In this document: in pieces, positions 22,801 through 33,387 of the stretch
Layout: every line of letters begins with the position of its first letter
How positions within the stretch are numbered: position 1 is the stretch's first letter
Assembly: GCA_003184365.1 (NCBI GenBank)
Contig: NKYR01000011.1
Location: 248,001-312,000 of the forward strand
Source of the DNA: Evernia prunastri
Taxonomy: Eukaryota > Ascomycota > Lecanoromycetes > Lecanorales > Parmeliaceae
Length of the DNA: 64,000 bases
Direction of reading: 5' to 3'
Notes under the pieces: generated by a model
Databases searched by the model: none
The model's input: only the letters and a program-made list of their open reading frames with translations
What the model was told of the DNA's origin: nothing
Program-made: the position numbers and the translations under genes

Positions 22801-23001
22801 CATGAAACGAGGCTCATTGCTTTTCTTCAACGTAGAAATATTGGACTGAAAGTTCTGATCTGGGATTATCAAGTCTTACTTACCCCAGAACCCTCGTCAA
22901 TAGCCCAGTCAAAAATATCCCATTCCCTTCTGTGTCTTCATACATCCTTTCCACCTGGGCCTTTACGACCAACACAGGAGTCAACCACAGCCAGTAAATA
23001 G
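19842..23001 (+). pseudogene. Decayed NACHT-domain NLR (STAND) gene
   Basis: Fragments of one fungal NLR lie in order on the plus strand. The N-terminal helical domain is at 19842-19995 (DIVNEIEKW, DSKVAAGVRSGL). Further N-terminal pieces are near 20330-20372 (VHECVNAVYVSVIRF) and 20525-20587 (FYRRHRLWNF, TWNDFDIE). NACHT is at about 20720-21680, with a Walker A-like NPGAGKT and Walker B LIILDALDE. A propeller-like tail follows to about 22999. Lesions: extra base near 20587, TGA at 20643, TAG at 20718 where relatives have Trp, lost base near 21757, frame change near 22260, and TAG at 22570. A 54-bp intron (21681-21734) is still recognisable. NLRs act in fungal allorecognition and immunity. 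This copy cannot make the full protein. The NACHT part (20820-21680) is still open and could in theory give a fragment. Confidence 0.9.
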
Positions 23002-23647
23002 CGGGGACTATCTAGATATATAGAGTTTTGATGCATTTGCCCTCAGTATACGATCTGCCTTTGGGGGATAAGACAAGCTGTGTAGGCCTGTACGACGTTT
23101 TCGTATCGTGAATCCCTTTTGTAGCGCGAATTGAATGAGTCAACATCATACCCCATTAAAATCTGTCTGCTGCGTCTGGTGCTGTAAAAAAAACAAGATC
23201 ATTCGGAAAGTGGACAAGGACATTCGGCAAAGCTTGCCGGGATCGTGCCGGCTGGTGGTGGGTTCTGGACGTGGGCGAGCGATCCTGAGATGGTATTCGT
23301 AGCCTTACAAGAGGTCAAGGAGGTTTGAAATGGTGCAGGAACGCTACTTCGGTGCTTAGGGCTGGGAGTTGGCCTTGAACTATCCATCACAAGACTCTGT
23401 GCTGTCACTGATCGAACATTGAGTCAGTTATGGACCGTTTTCTATCTCTATCTAGCATCGAGGGCATATTCCGCTCGCGACTACGAAAGTCTTCCACGCT
23501 TTCCATGATGACGATCTCGAATGCTGCCAGTCCACTTTGGCCTCGTAATGTAAATACCGTAGTCTTTCACCTTGCAAGGAGAGAAAGGTAAGCCATGAGT
23601 CTCTGCAGCATGTCTTACCCTCATATCCCCTTGTCCAGTCGGCACCA
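23002..23647. other. Intergenic
   Basis: About 0.65 kb beyond the NLR relic and before the 3' end of the 2EXR-like gene. No supportable gene is seen; a short A run occurs near 23185. Confidence 0.45.
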
Positions 23648-25105
23648 TCAAGTATCGATCGTGACGGACTTGTTACGGGCCCACGTCTTGCAACGGCCTT
23701 CATACTTCGCGGCAATCGTTGACCAGTGTTGAATAAGAGGGAAATCAATCTTCTTTCGGTCTGGAATGCCTCCTCCCGTGTCTATGCACCCAAAATTATC
23801 CACTTCGCCTTCCTTGCAGTACGCCACCAAGTCCTCAAAGTCTTTGATCGTAGCGTCGTTGTTTTGGACCATGGGCAACTTGTTGGCGAAGATTTCAGTC
23901 GATCCCAGCATGTTGGTGGAACCGGACTCCGTGAGGAAGACACCCAAAGCACAACAGCCATGAAAAAGGCCGTCCATGATTTGACTGAACAAATCCGTTT
24001 GCCCGAGAGCCAGACTCGCCAAAGCGCAATACAAAGTCAATTGGACTTTCTCGGTGGAAGTCGCTCGAGGCAGATCTCGTCTGGCGAGCACAGTGGTTGT
24101 GACACACTGGACGTCCGCGTAGCATCGAAGTTTGAGGAGCATCTTGGCCCATCTCACTTCAAAGGCATTCAGCATTGATGCTATTTCTAAAGGGACATAC
24201 ACATGGTCGACTTGAGGATGGAAGTTGTCGATGTGCGACTGGCCAGCGAAGAAGGTAAAGTGGCTCCCTTGTTCGTAAAGGAAGCTCGCGGCCTTTGTGT
24301 GTCCGGCGGCGGCGGCAGCGTCTCCCTCTAGAAGATAGGCATCGGCAAGTTCTAGTAATTCGATTTTAGACTCCCACCGAGAGCGCATTTTGACCGTCAA
24401 GGAACGGGCGGACTCTTCGTCCACGTTCCCCGTGATGATGGTCATAGGATGGAACCCTCGAACTACCGAGAACGGCTCGACTATCTCTTTTTGCAGCCTT
24501 GACCGGGTGAAGCAAGCGGGCCTTCCTACGTACATCTCCATCCCGGTTTTTGGAGGCGTTCGAATCGAGCGATGGACGTAGATCATTGGAAATAATAGCT
24601 GCAGGAAGTACGGTAAGGACTCTGGACCCATGATCATGGCGTGACAGTCGTACTCCACGTGCTTGAGATTGTACTCTGGGTACAAGACCATGTTCAGCGC
24701 ATGAGAATCCATGCCGAAGTAATCATTTCTGATTCCATCAAGTCCCTCACCGCGGGCGCTCCTCGAAACAACCGGCAGGCGTGCTGTCTCATCGATGAAG
24801 CAGATTGGGTCTTTTGGCATGGCGATACAGAGATAGATCCACATGTTCGCATTTCTGAGGATATCGCGGGTCTCGTTGTAGATCTGGCGGTTGACGCGTA
24901 GGATAGAAGGTTGCAAGTTGTAATGAGCTTTGCGATCGCCTTCGCTTGTGGGTTCTTTGAACGCGTAGCTTGTGGTGAGTAGCATACGCCATATCTCGTT
25001 TCGAATTTCACCAGGAATGGTCTCAAGACTGGGCTTGCCGATAGTAGTCCTTGGCATAGCTTTGAAGTCCTTGACCGATAGCATCGGTGTGGCTGTATCC
25101 TCCAT
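23648..25105 (-). CDS. 2EXR/F-box-like domain hypothetical protein
   Basis: A single uninterrupted exon encodes 485 residues. Residues about 27-45 (LETIPGEIRNEIWRMLL) match the start of the fungal 2EXR/F-box-like domain, followed by LQPSILRVNRQIYNETRDIL, the second conserved block. The remaining 350 residues are mixed helical and unrecognised. Such proteins are numerous in filamentous fungi and most have no known function; F-box-like members may be substrate adaptors of SCF ubiquitin ligases, but no Skp1 contact can be shown here. Start choice: the first ATG of the open frame, a few residues before the domain. Confidence 0.82.
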   Translation of the reverse strand: MEDTATPMLSVKDFKAMPRTTIGKPSLETIPGEIRNEIWRMLLTTSYAFKEPTSEGDRKAHYNLQPSILRVNRQIYNETRDILRNANMWIYLCIAMPKDPICFIDETARLPVVSRSARGEGLDGIRNDYFGMDSHALNMVLYPEYNLKHVEYDCHAMIMGPESLPYFLQLLFPMIYVHRSIRTPPKTGMEMYVGRPACFTRSRLQKEIVEPFSVVRGFHPMTIITGNVDEESARSLTVKMRSRWESKIELLELADAYLLEGDAAAAAGHTKAASFLYEQGSHFTFFAGQSHIDNFHPQVDHVYVPLEIASMLNAFEVRWAKMLLKLRCYADVQCVTTTVLARRDLPRATSTEKVQLTLYCALASLALGQTDLFSQIMDGLFHGCCALGVFLTESGSTNMLGSTEIFANKLPMVQNNDATIKDFEDLVAYCKEGEVDNFGCIDTGGGIPDRKKIDFPLIQHWSTIAAKYEGRCKTWARNKSVTIDT

Positions 25106-25541
25106 TGTAGGCTATATACATAATCATCAGCTTTAGACATGATAGGATTACTGTGAGAGTGTACATTGTGATGTTGAAGTCCAAATGGATCTGTAGCCAG
25201 GAAGGTGTTACTGGCCTAGGCATCAAGTCTGAAGACTTTGTCAAATGAAAGCTGAGAGATGGGAAACTCTAGTGGGGGAGAAGCCCTGAAGACATTGACA
25301 GTGATGTCCAAATTAGTTACGGGAGTGGCAAATAGAGGTGTTGAGCCTAGCCAAACCACTTGATATCTTTCCTCTACAACTTCGTTCATACATACGAAAA
25401 TCCAGACATTCAACGCAAATAGACATACAGGAAGGGAGTCAGCAAAGGGTCTCGCCAAGGGATATGCAACCTGATACCTGCCCATCTCTGAAAAACCTGC
25501 AGGTGCCAACATCTCGTTTTTCTCCAGTATATCGTGCACCA
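25106..25541. other. Intergenic
   Basis: About 0.44 kb between two minus-strand genes. It is the promoter of the 2EXR-like gene and the 3' region of the dehydrogenase gene. No further signal is seen. Confidence 0.4.
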
Positions 25542-26636
25542 TCAATTGATCTCAATGTCTTCACTCCCCCCCGCTTCGTCTCGTGCAGCATCTAGCACTC
25601 TCAATGTCTTCGTGTCCCTCCCCTTTGTATCAACAACTCCATATGCTTCCTTTGTCTGGCTGTATATCTTTTTCTCCCATTCTTCGCCCATGTTCTCCTG
25701 CCCGGCGTCATCCCAACAAGCTTGTACTGTACCACCAATATTCTTGAAGAAAGCCTCTATCCCACCCTCGCCTCCACCTATTTGATAGCTCTTGAAAGGG
25801 CCAGAGACAGCCCATCGTGGACCAAGGCTATGCTGCATGACGCTGTCGATATCTTCGACCGAAGCCACGCTCTCGTTGACCAGGTGTATAGCTTCCCTCA
25901 ATAGTGCAAAAGCGAGTCTGTTTCCAACGAAACCCGTGGTTTCCCTCTGGAGTAAGACTGGGACTTTTCCAATACTCTTCCAGAATTCCATGGTCTGAGA
26001 TATCACACTCGAGCTCGTATGCTGGGAAGGAACCACCTCTATTAAAGGCATCACATGAGGTGGATTCCATGGGTGCGCAACGATAAGGCGCGAGGGGTTT
26101 TTCATCTTAGTGGATTGGATGGAGGCAGAAATACCACTTGTGGAGCTCCAGAGCAAGGCGTCGGGCGGGCAGTGCTGCTCGACCTTAGGCCAGAGGGCGG
26201 TTTTGAAGTCGGCATTCTCCGGCCCCTGTTCCTGGATGATGCTAGCTTTCGACACTGCGCGCTCCAGATTATTTGCAACGATTAGTGTGTTTGTTGCTGT
26301 GGTCCGTTTCTCCACATTGACATTATAGCCACCTGTCACGTAGGCTTTCTTTGTAATGTTTGCATTGATATAAGCGGGCAAAGTCTTGAGGACGTATTCC
26401 TCAATGTCAGGCCGAGAGTCGTAGACGGTCAGCTCGAGCCTCTGTGCTCCTAAAGGAAGAGAGCGGTCGAGATACAGAGCTACGAAAGAAAGGCCAATGG
26501 TGCCAGCACCAATCAGTGTGATTCGAAATGTTGGTTCTTGTGGTGCTTGTGGTGCTTGTGGTGCTTCTGTGGCTGCGCTTAAAGGTAAACGATGGGAATC
26601 AGAAGCATCTAGGTCTCTACCTATGGAGCTGTCCAT
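25542..26636 (-). CDS. 3-hydroxyacyl-CoA dehydrogenase-like (lambda-crystallin type) oxidoreductase
   Basis: One exon, 364 residues from the ATG at 26636. The in-frame ATG at 26750 would add 38 residues of poor quality. The N-terminal Rossmann fold has GAGTIGLSFVALYL for NAD binding. HPWNPPHVMPLIEVVP is the family catalytic-His segment, and GFVGNRLAFALLRE plus GPRWAVSGPF are conserved in the C-terminal helical domain. Members oxidise 3-hydroxyacyl-CoA, L-gulonate or carnitine; the exact substrate cannot be read here. Near the N-terminus a 9-bp DNA repeat encodes tandem Gln-Ala-Pro (nt about 26531-26565). No peroxisomal SKL-type C-terminus is present (ends EIN). Confidence 0.9.
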   Translation of the reverse strand: MDSSIGRDLDASDSHRLPLSAATEAPQAPQAPQEPTFRITLIGAGTIGLSFVALYLDRSLPLGAQRLELTVYDSRPDIEEYVLKTLPAYINANITKKAYVTGGYNVNVEKRTTATNTLIVANNLERAVSKASIIQEQGPENADFKTALWPKVEQHCPPDALLWSSTSGISASIQSTKMKNPSRLIVAHPWNPPHVMPLIEVVPSQHTSSSVISQTMEFWKSIGKVPVLLQRETTGFVGNRLAFALLREAIHLVNESVASVEDIDSVMQHSLGPRWAVSGPFKSYQIGGGEGGIEAFFKNIGGTVQACWDDAGQENMGEEWEKKIYSQTKEAYGVVDTKGRDTKTLRVLDAARDEAGGSEDIEIN

Positions 26637-27216
26637 GATCCATGAAATATAACCATAACAAGACCTTATGACAGAAAAAAGAGCAAGGCCAGAAAAGAGT
26701 GTGTTTTGTTCATAGAAGAATTCTTGAAAAGCACTTGGTGCATCCAACAATTAGTAGGTATTTCAATCAATTGCCCCACTACCTCCTCTCCATCATATTT
26801 TTCATCTTACGTATTGCCGCAGACATGAACATCAATTGGCAAATGAACCCACAAGATGCGCCCAGCACCGGAGATCAATCCAATGAATACGACGGCGCAA
26901 AAAAGGTATTCCGCACAAGACCCGTCTGGCATGGCCGCATGAAGGCTTCTTCAGCGGCAACTTGGGGATGTCAACTCGCCTCCCTCGCATCTGCATGGTA
27001 CTCGCTCCTACTACGCGTTCTGTAATATGGGGAATGCCATCCATAGGATTGGCTGGCGGCCACTATAAGCGCATCTCCGCCATTTAAGTCTTGTTCGACG
27101 AAAGCATGTACCACCGCACCTCTCTGTCTCTCATCTCCTGCATTGGCTGAAGTACTTGAGCTAAGAGCGGTATCTTTTTCCTTCTAAGCGGGCCTTCCCT
27201 CAATAGCTATTGCTCA
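26637..27216. other. Intergenic between divergent genes
   Basis: About 0.58 kb between the divergent dehydrogenase (-) and secreted-protein (+) starts; it may hold both promoters. Nothing else is recognisable. Confidence 0.4.
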
Positions 27217-28057
27217 ATGCTCGCAGTACACTTCAACATTTTCAACACAGTCGTGTGGTTGCTCGCTCTCGGCTCTTCCGCAACAGCGGATCCCGTCTGC
27301 GACCTGCTGTATGGGCAGCCGACATACACTGATTGTCGTGACCTCGTGCTCGAATTAGAAAGTGGTTGGCCGGGACAGATTACGGATCGAAAAGAACATT
27401 ATTTCTCTGTTCGTGGACAAGAGCCACCACTCTGGATCAGTCCCTCGGCCGAAAAGCTTCGAAAATATGTGCCAAAGTATGTGTTTAAAGGTTAGCCAGC
27501 CTTTGGGGACCTTTCTAGGATTGCTTTCAACGGTCATATAGGTAATTGTAAACTCACGATGACGGCTATACTCCTCGACAACGGTACAATCACGAGTGAC
27601 ACCGCATACTGGCACGACATTTGGGTGAATGCGTACTCGACACTGTCCGAATGCGTGGATTTTCCGTATGGCGTTGGAGGGTATCACCATATAGGTGTGG
27701 AAGCCTTCAGAGATATACCTTACCATTTTCGTTCTGAATCTGCTCAAAGCTAATTCTACTCGAGCACTATCAGGGTCTTTAAATAGACTGATATTCACGG
27801 TATACGAGGTGGGCTCCGCTTATGACAATCAGGTCATGCATATCATCAATGAAGGTGGGATTGCGTGCTCCAAGGAAGCTGTAACGGAATCGATCAGCTG
27901 CGGCCCTCCAACAGAGCCTGCAGTGCAGGAGCCACTATCAGAGTGCTGCAATACATCAAATGGTCGAAACCAATCCATCAAGCGTGCAAAGGGGACCTTA
28001 TGTTTCGTCTGCGGCGCGAGTGGGGAGGCGCATCCGTCGATTCTTACGATAGATTGA
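27217..28057 (+). CDS. Small secreted cysteine-containing protein, unknown function
   Basis: Exons 27217-27490, 27542-27694 and 27774-28057 give 236 residues in a closed frame. Residues 1-25 are a clear signal peptide (hydrophobic VVWLLALGSS, small residues before DPVCDLL). The mature part has about nine Cys (VCDLL, TDCRD, GNCKL, SECVDF, IACSK, SISCG, ECC, LCFVC) and conserved-looking patches PPLWISPSAEKLRKYVPK and VYEVGSAY. It resembles secreted hypothetical proteins common in filamentous fungi; effector-like size and Cys content are suggestive but no function is known. The last about 60 residues look less ordered, so the third exon end is the weakest part of the model. Confidence 0.65.
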
Positions 28058-30173
28058 TATATGATCTTGCCGATGCAGTAACCCTACCAAGATAACCCTT
28101 ACCGTGCTGTGCTATTCTATCAATGATATCGGCTAGCTTTCAGATCCCCATTTGCCAGTGCCTCACTGTCCGCGTCCGCCTCGGTTTCGGTTGAATACGC
28201 TAATAACGATTACTTTCGGTGCGCGATACGATCTTGTATCTACAAGCTTTTCGTGGTTTTCGAGAAATTCATCGCGAAACCAGCTGTCAGTTCGATTCGT
28301 GACCTCGTTGTACTCTTCTCCTTCTTCTCCTTATCCCTTTCCTTCTGGACTTGGACTCCATAACCGAAAGCGACTCGCTGCAGCTGAGACTACAGCATCG
28401 TTGACCGTAGCAGAAATGCGTGAGCGTGCTGCGAGAGAAGGCATGGCATCAGATGCGCGACTGATCGAGAGTAAGATTTATTATGACATTGTGATGTTTG
28501 TGTAGTGTGAATACATTAACAACTAAGCCTCTGATAGGGAAGGAAGAAAAGAGGGGGAAATTTTGTGGCCGGACATCCCAGACAATAAGACCTGAGAGCC
28601 TCGCTGGATTGCTCACTTGCCTTCCCAAAGTTCTGAACATGCTCAGGGTGTATCCCAGCCCTTCATGGTGCGTCAAAGGCGTGCGCACGTTCGTATTGTT
28701 TCTCAGTGATAGAGCTTCTGTTATCGCATACGATCAATGCTTTCTTCGTCGTCTTCATCAATCTCTGGCGCCCAAGCCTCTTCATCTTGCTTCGTGGGGT
28801 TCAGTCTTCCATTGTTCCCTTCGATCGATGAGGACCTGAATCGACTGGAGGCCACAGGATGGTGACTCTGTCAATCGAAGTGAACGGCAACTCCGCCTCC
28901 TGAGTTAACCCGCTGTGCCCGCTTGGCAAAGTGTCTCAAATTCTCAGGAGGTAGGATTGTCAGTAATAAAGTGAGCGTTTCGAAAGTTGCATTTCTTCTG
29001 GTGGATGCGTTTGTGCCACTGCCCTCCTCAGCTCTTCTTCAAAGAGGAAGGAGCTCCCTTCGAAAGATGATGACTTACTTGAAGGCCGTCAATGGAGATC
29101 GAATCAATCTCTCCAAACACAGACCGACCAGACCTGACGTAGCTGCCTCATAGAACATAATTGTTTTTTTTTTTTGCGCAGATTGTCGAACTTGAGATTC
29201 CTGCTTGCTTAAAGATTCAGTGCATAGTGGAATGGTAGAGCTGTGCAGCGTGGTAACTTTCTGCAACGCTCCTCCAGACGCCATTGATGCTCAGGTACTC
29301 TGTCTGAATTAAGAGATCAGCCAAAATCTTGCACGGCTAGCAGGACCCTGCAGAAGATAATTTGTTATTTGAGATTCTACTTAAAGGCGCGCGACTTCCA
29401 TGTATGTTGACCATCATCATAGCGGTTGGTTTCTCATTGTTGGTCGGGTTGCACAAGCCTTCCCACGGGTAGTAGGGTTCATAGAGAATGGCATCGTGGC
29501 AAGACCTCGGAATGTCAAATGGCTTTCAGCAGCAAGAAGTGAAAGCATAAGGGAAGACTAGGTGTCTGAAAACAAAGCAAGTTCAGAGAAGTGTGAAGCC
29601 AAGATTTGCGTGGTAGAGGCCAATGCAGCACACCGGTGGGATGTGCATGTGGATCATAGTTGTTGGGCATCTCTGATCACTCAGCTTACTGTGAATCAGA
29701 GAGATCACGACGCCAATAATAGATGAGTAGATGCCCTGGGTTCGACTGGAGTTGGTAATTGGCTTACCCATATTCGCTGCAGTCAGTGATTGCTTAAGGA
29801 TGGCATAAGACGTCAACAAGCTTCTGATCCGGACCGTCAGGCTCGCAGAGAAAAGGCACAAAAGCAGCTTTGTGTTGAGGAAAAGTTATATACGTGAGGT
29901 AACGAAGAAGAAAATTAGCCGCTGTACTCCTGTGGGGGTATCTTCCTTGCCATCCCATATAGTTCTTCTATACTCGTTTTAATACGAGGGAACCGCTAAA
30001 TGCATCGATTGCACAATGAAATCTCCATATTGTGAGAGGTCCGGTCTTCATTCTGCTCCCTGTGCGCCAAACTCCTTGCTCCATGCCAGTCGAGGACGCA
30101 GAGACGGTATCATGATAATGGAAATAATGGTTGAGGATTGGCAACCCTGACCGCAAGTGACGAGATTCTATGT
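28058..30173. other. Long gene-poor interval
   Basis: About 2.1 kb. Several open frames exist but none has family-like sequence. A stretch at about 28380-28450 (VAEMRERAAREG) looks protein-like, but I cannot connect it to a start or neighbours. A T11 run sits at about 29164-29174. Confidence 0.4.
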
Positions 30174-32029
30174 TCAAGATAACAAGCCTCCAACGTCCTG
30201 CAGTCCCTGTGAGCCACGCCGCGTTTGGAGAGACGTAGAGAGTCTTGGCGACGACTTTGGCGACGTTGAATTCAATGTTTCTTTTAGTCCAGAGCGTTGA
30301 GAATTCGAAGCTTGGGGTGAATTCGTAGCTTGTGGCGAGGGTGATAACAAGCCGCCAATATCTTGCAGCCCAGGTGACTCGCCTCGTCGCTGTGCTGGAG
30401 GTACGGAGGGTTCACTTATGGAGTTGGGTGGTGTAGATCGTAAGGCCTCTAGCAGATTAGAATTCTGAGAATTTGGCGTCGGGCGACCTTTGGGGGTCCG
30501 AGGCGAAGACGGCGAATGTTCCATCAGTCCGCCGATATCCTGGAGCAGAGCATGGCTACCTCTTCTTGAGCCGGCCGCATACGGATGCAAGCCAGACGAT
30601 GGTACAGCAGTAGGCTTATGCTGCGCCATTGAATGTCGATGATGGATTTGGGGCGAATCGTTCTCGCCAAGCAGACCGCCAACGTCAAAGAACGACATAC
30701 GGCGAGGCGTGGTCGGTAGCTCAGTTGGGCTAGGCTGTAATGCGTGGATAGGCCCTGGTGACTTCAATTCGGCCTCATCTGTCTCACCAGATCGACGACT
30801 TGGAAAGGTCCAACTCCTGTCAACGAGGTCTGATGTATTCACGTTTGACGTGGAATGTAATGACATAGCTACAGGTGCTGGTCTCGGAAGGCTCGATGGT
30901 TTTTCTGTCAGATCGGGATCGAGCCTTATGCCTAGGTCAACCACGAGATCGGCATCACTACCCCAGTTCCTCGCGGTGAGAATTCGATGAGGAGCAGTAG
31001 TTGAGCGATCTGTGCTACTATGCGCACCAGTGCTGCCAAGACGAAAGCGTTGCTTTTTTGTGCCACGGTCACGAACAAAGGAGCCTAGAACAAGTGCATT
31101 GGAGACTGCAGCGGCGGCAAGAATCTCGAGGGAGGCTAGCAGCGAGCGAAATCGTTGATCATAGTGACGATCTATGACACTGACGACGCGATATAGGGTT
31201 ATGGCGACGAGTATCAGAGAGAGCGCGAAGAGTAGGACCAGCGAGATCTTCCTGGCGTGGTCATCAGTACAGATCTGATTCGCAGCAGATGTATATGGGC
31301 GCTTACCGCTTCGTAGCCATGGCAGACTTGAGGACAATGGGTATTGGGAAGCCAACGATCAAGAGATCGGTAATGACATCGCTCGTGCCCATGGTAATGA
31401 GTTGAATATTGCCTTCCCTACACTTCGCCCCTGGGTCTGGGACTACTTGCCAGTAGTGGCTGAAAGGTTGGCATTCGGAGAGAGTCGCGATAACGACAGC
31501 GACGAAAGTGACAGCCAGGAACCAACGGATGCATTGTAGACAGAATTCATAAGAGTCTTTCCATACATGACTTGTGAGGCGCTTGAGGAATTCGGAGATG
31601 GTGAATTTGGCGATCCACAAGCTTCGTCATTCTCTCATTAGCAAAGTCCTCCCTCCACCGTGCTGCAAAGGGAACTCACAACATGGCATACATGATCCTC
31701 GAAACCAGCACAAGCCTGCTTCCAACCTCACGATTATGAATGTCACGCGCTGTCATGCCCTCAGTTGTGGTGTTATTTGTTCCCCACAATAACACCAAGT
31801 GTACGAGTGCCATCCTCGCCAACAGTGGTATCAAGCTCAGAGCCATAATCTGATCCTCTCTGAAAAGTCTTTCCGTCCTTACGTATCGTCCAGCTATGCG
31901 TACCAGTATTATTGCCACTGCAAAGCCCGTGCACCACCATGAGACGAGAAGCGTCGGGTGGTCTTGCTTGGAATCCCGGGGTGGGGGTGGGCTTGAGTAG
32001 AAGTGGCGTGGTAGGGACATGACGGACAA
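30174..32029 (-). CDS. Rhodopsin-like (SAT4/PTH11-type) integral membrane protein with repeated D(I/V)GGL tail
   Basis: Exons 32029-31680, 31621-31307 and 31251-30174 encode 580 residues. The first about 290 residues form several membrane segments with hallmarks of the fungal rhodopsin-like family: LWIAKFTISEFLKRL, the ECQPFSHYW...CREGN loop, DVITDLLIVGFPIPIV and RKISLVLLFALSLIL. The final about 280 residues are Ser/Pro-rich and probably cytosolic. They carry four copies of a short motif: FFDVGGLLG, LLQDIGGLM, LQDIGGLLS and LQDVGGLLS, the last ending the protein. The family includes PTH11-like receptors, but no ligand is known here. The start could equally be the Met three codons later. Confidence 0.88.
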
Positions 32030-33387
32030 GTATTCACGCCCACCAACCTCCGAAGAGGGGTGAGCGTATATGATGGAGTATTGAATCAGTGCTATGAAGG
32101 CATTGAAGATGGCATCGACGAATGTTGATTGTCGCGTGGACGTGGGATAGACAGAAGCTTGGACCAGGTGCTTTCGGAGTTATCGCGGATAGAGTAAGTC
32201 CCGAGATGGCGAAGATTCACAATGCGACCATTGTATCCTGCTGCACAGATGAATGGAATATTGATGTTGCGACAGGTTGAAGAATGATTGGGATTGTGAA
32301 AAGAGGATGAGATGGGTGGTGACTGCAGATGGAGAAGAAGGTGAAGGAAACGAGTGTCGGCGAAAGCAAGGTAATGTAAGTAAAGTGGTAAGTCGAGTAA
32401 TCAATGTAAAAGATATGCCGACTCGGTTCCAACGTCCTGATGAAGTGGTTATCCGGCGATCATTCCCATTAGCGAAGGCGCTAGGTATGCCCGGCGAGCC
32501 CGGAAATGTGCATCTGGCTGCATGATGATAAGGATCCTCGGAATTAGCTTGGCACCATTGGGGGTCTTTTAAGCCTCAATTGACTTTCCCGTGGGGGCCC
32601 TCGGGGGGGCTTGGGGGGAGGGCCGGAACACGGGCCATTGGTAGTCTGTCTGGCACTGTTGGCATCTTGATTTTGCTAGGTACTCATATATCCAATTCAG
32701 CTTCAATGAATCCGTTAAATCAACCTCCCCAAACTCCGTCCGCTCGGGAAAGAAGCCTACCTGATCATATCATTCCATTGCTATTACACTGATTCTGTGG
32801 CCCAATTTTTCCATTTGTACGTCTTTCGCTCAATGAACGTCGTGTCCACATCACATGGAACACTCATCTCCGCTGTAGTTGGCGGACGAGAAGCCAGGAC
32901 ACGTCCCTCGCTCGGAGACCAGTCTCGGGTGCTGCACGTATCCAGGTGCTTGTCCGACTCGTGCTTCATTGCTCTCTTCGGTGAATGTATGGCCGAGGGT
33001 GCTTTTGTTGGTGCGATGGTCTTGCCGTAGACCCTCTCCAGCCATTCTTCAACCCTTGCCTCCCTCGTCATGTGCTGGGTAGGCGCGCCAATTCGAGGAT
33101 GGTATATTTGTCGAGTCGAGGCGCCTCTGTACATGATGACGAGCAGCCAGCCTTTGTCTCATCTCGTCTGGATGCTGTAGTCTCCATTATGTATTTTTAT
33201 AACAACTTTCATATGATTATCGTATTGCTTGCTGCACCGGGTATCGTCCTCACATGCTCTGACTGTGATGTCTTGTGTTGTCTCTGATATACAGCTTGTC
33301 GCTAACTGTAGTCTTTGGTGATCGCTTAGTCGTCAACAAAGGCGACTCAGTCGTTCCTGCCATCAATGGCAAATATTATATATTACC
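32030..33387. other. Intergenic with a G-quadruplex-prone tract
   Basis: About 1.36 kb with no supportable gene. Positions 32593-32622 contain four runs of three or more G on the plus strand (runs of about 5, 7, 6 and 3) with short spacers. Confidence 0.5.

Noticed and set aside
28152..28505. Possible 117-residue protein
   Set aside because: No signal peptide or domain, biased composition, and no neighbouring exon joins it convincingly.
29748..29760. tRNA B-box-like GGGTTCGACTGG
   Set aside because: No matching A box or acceptor stem at the proper distance.
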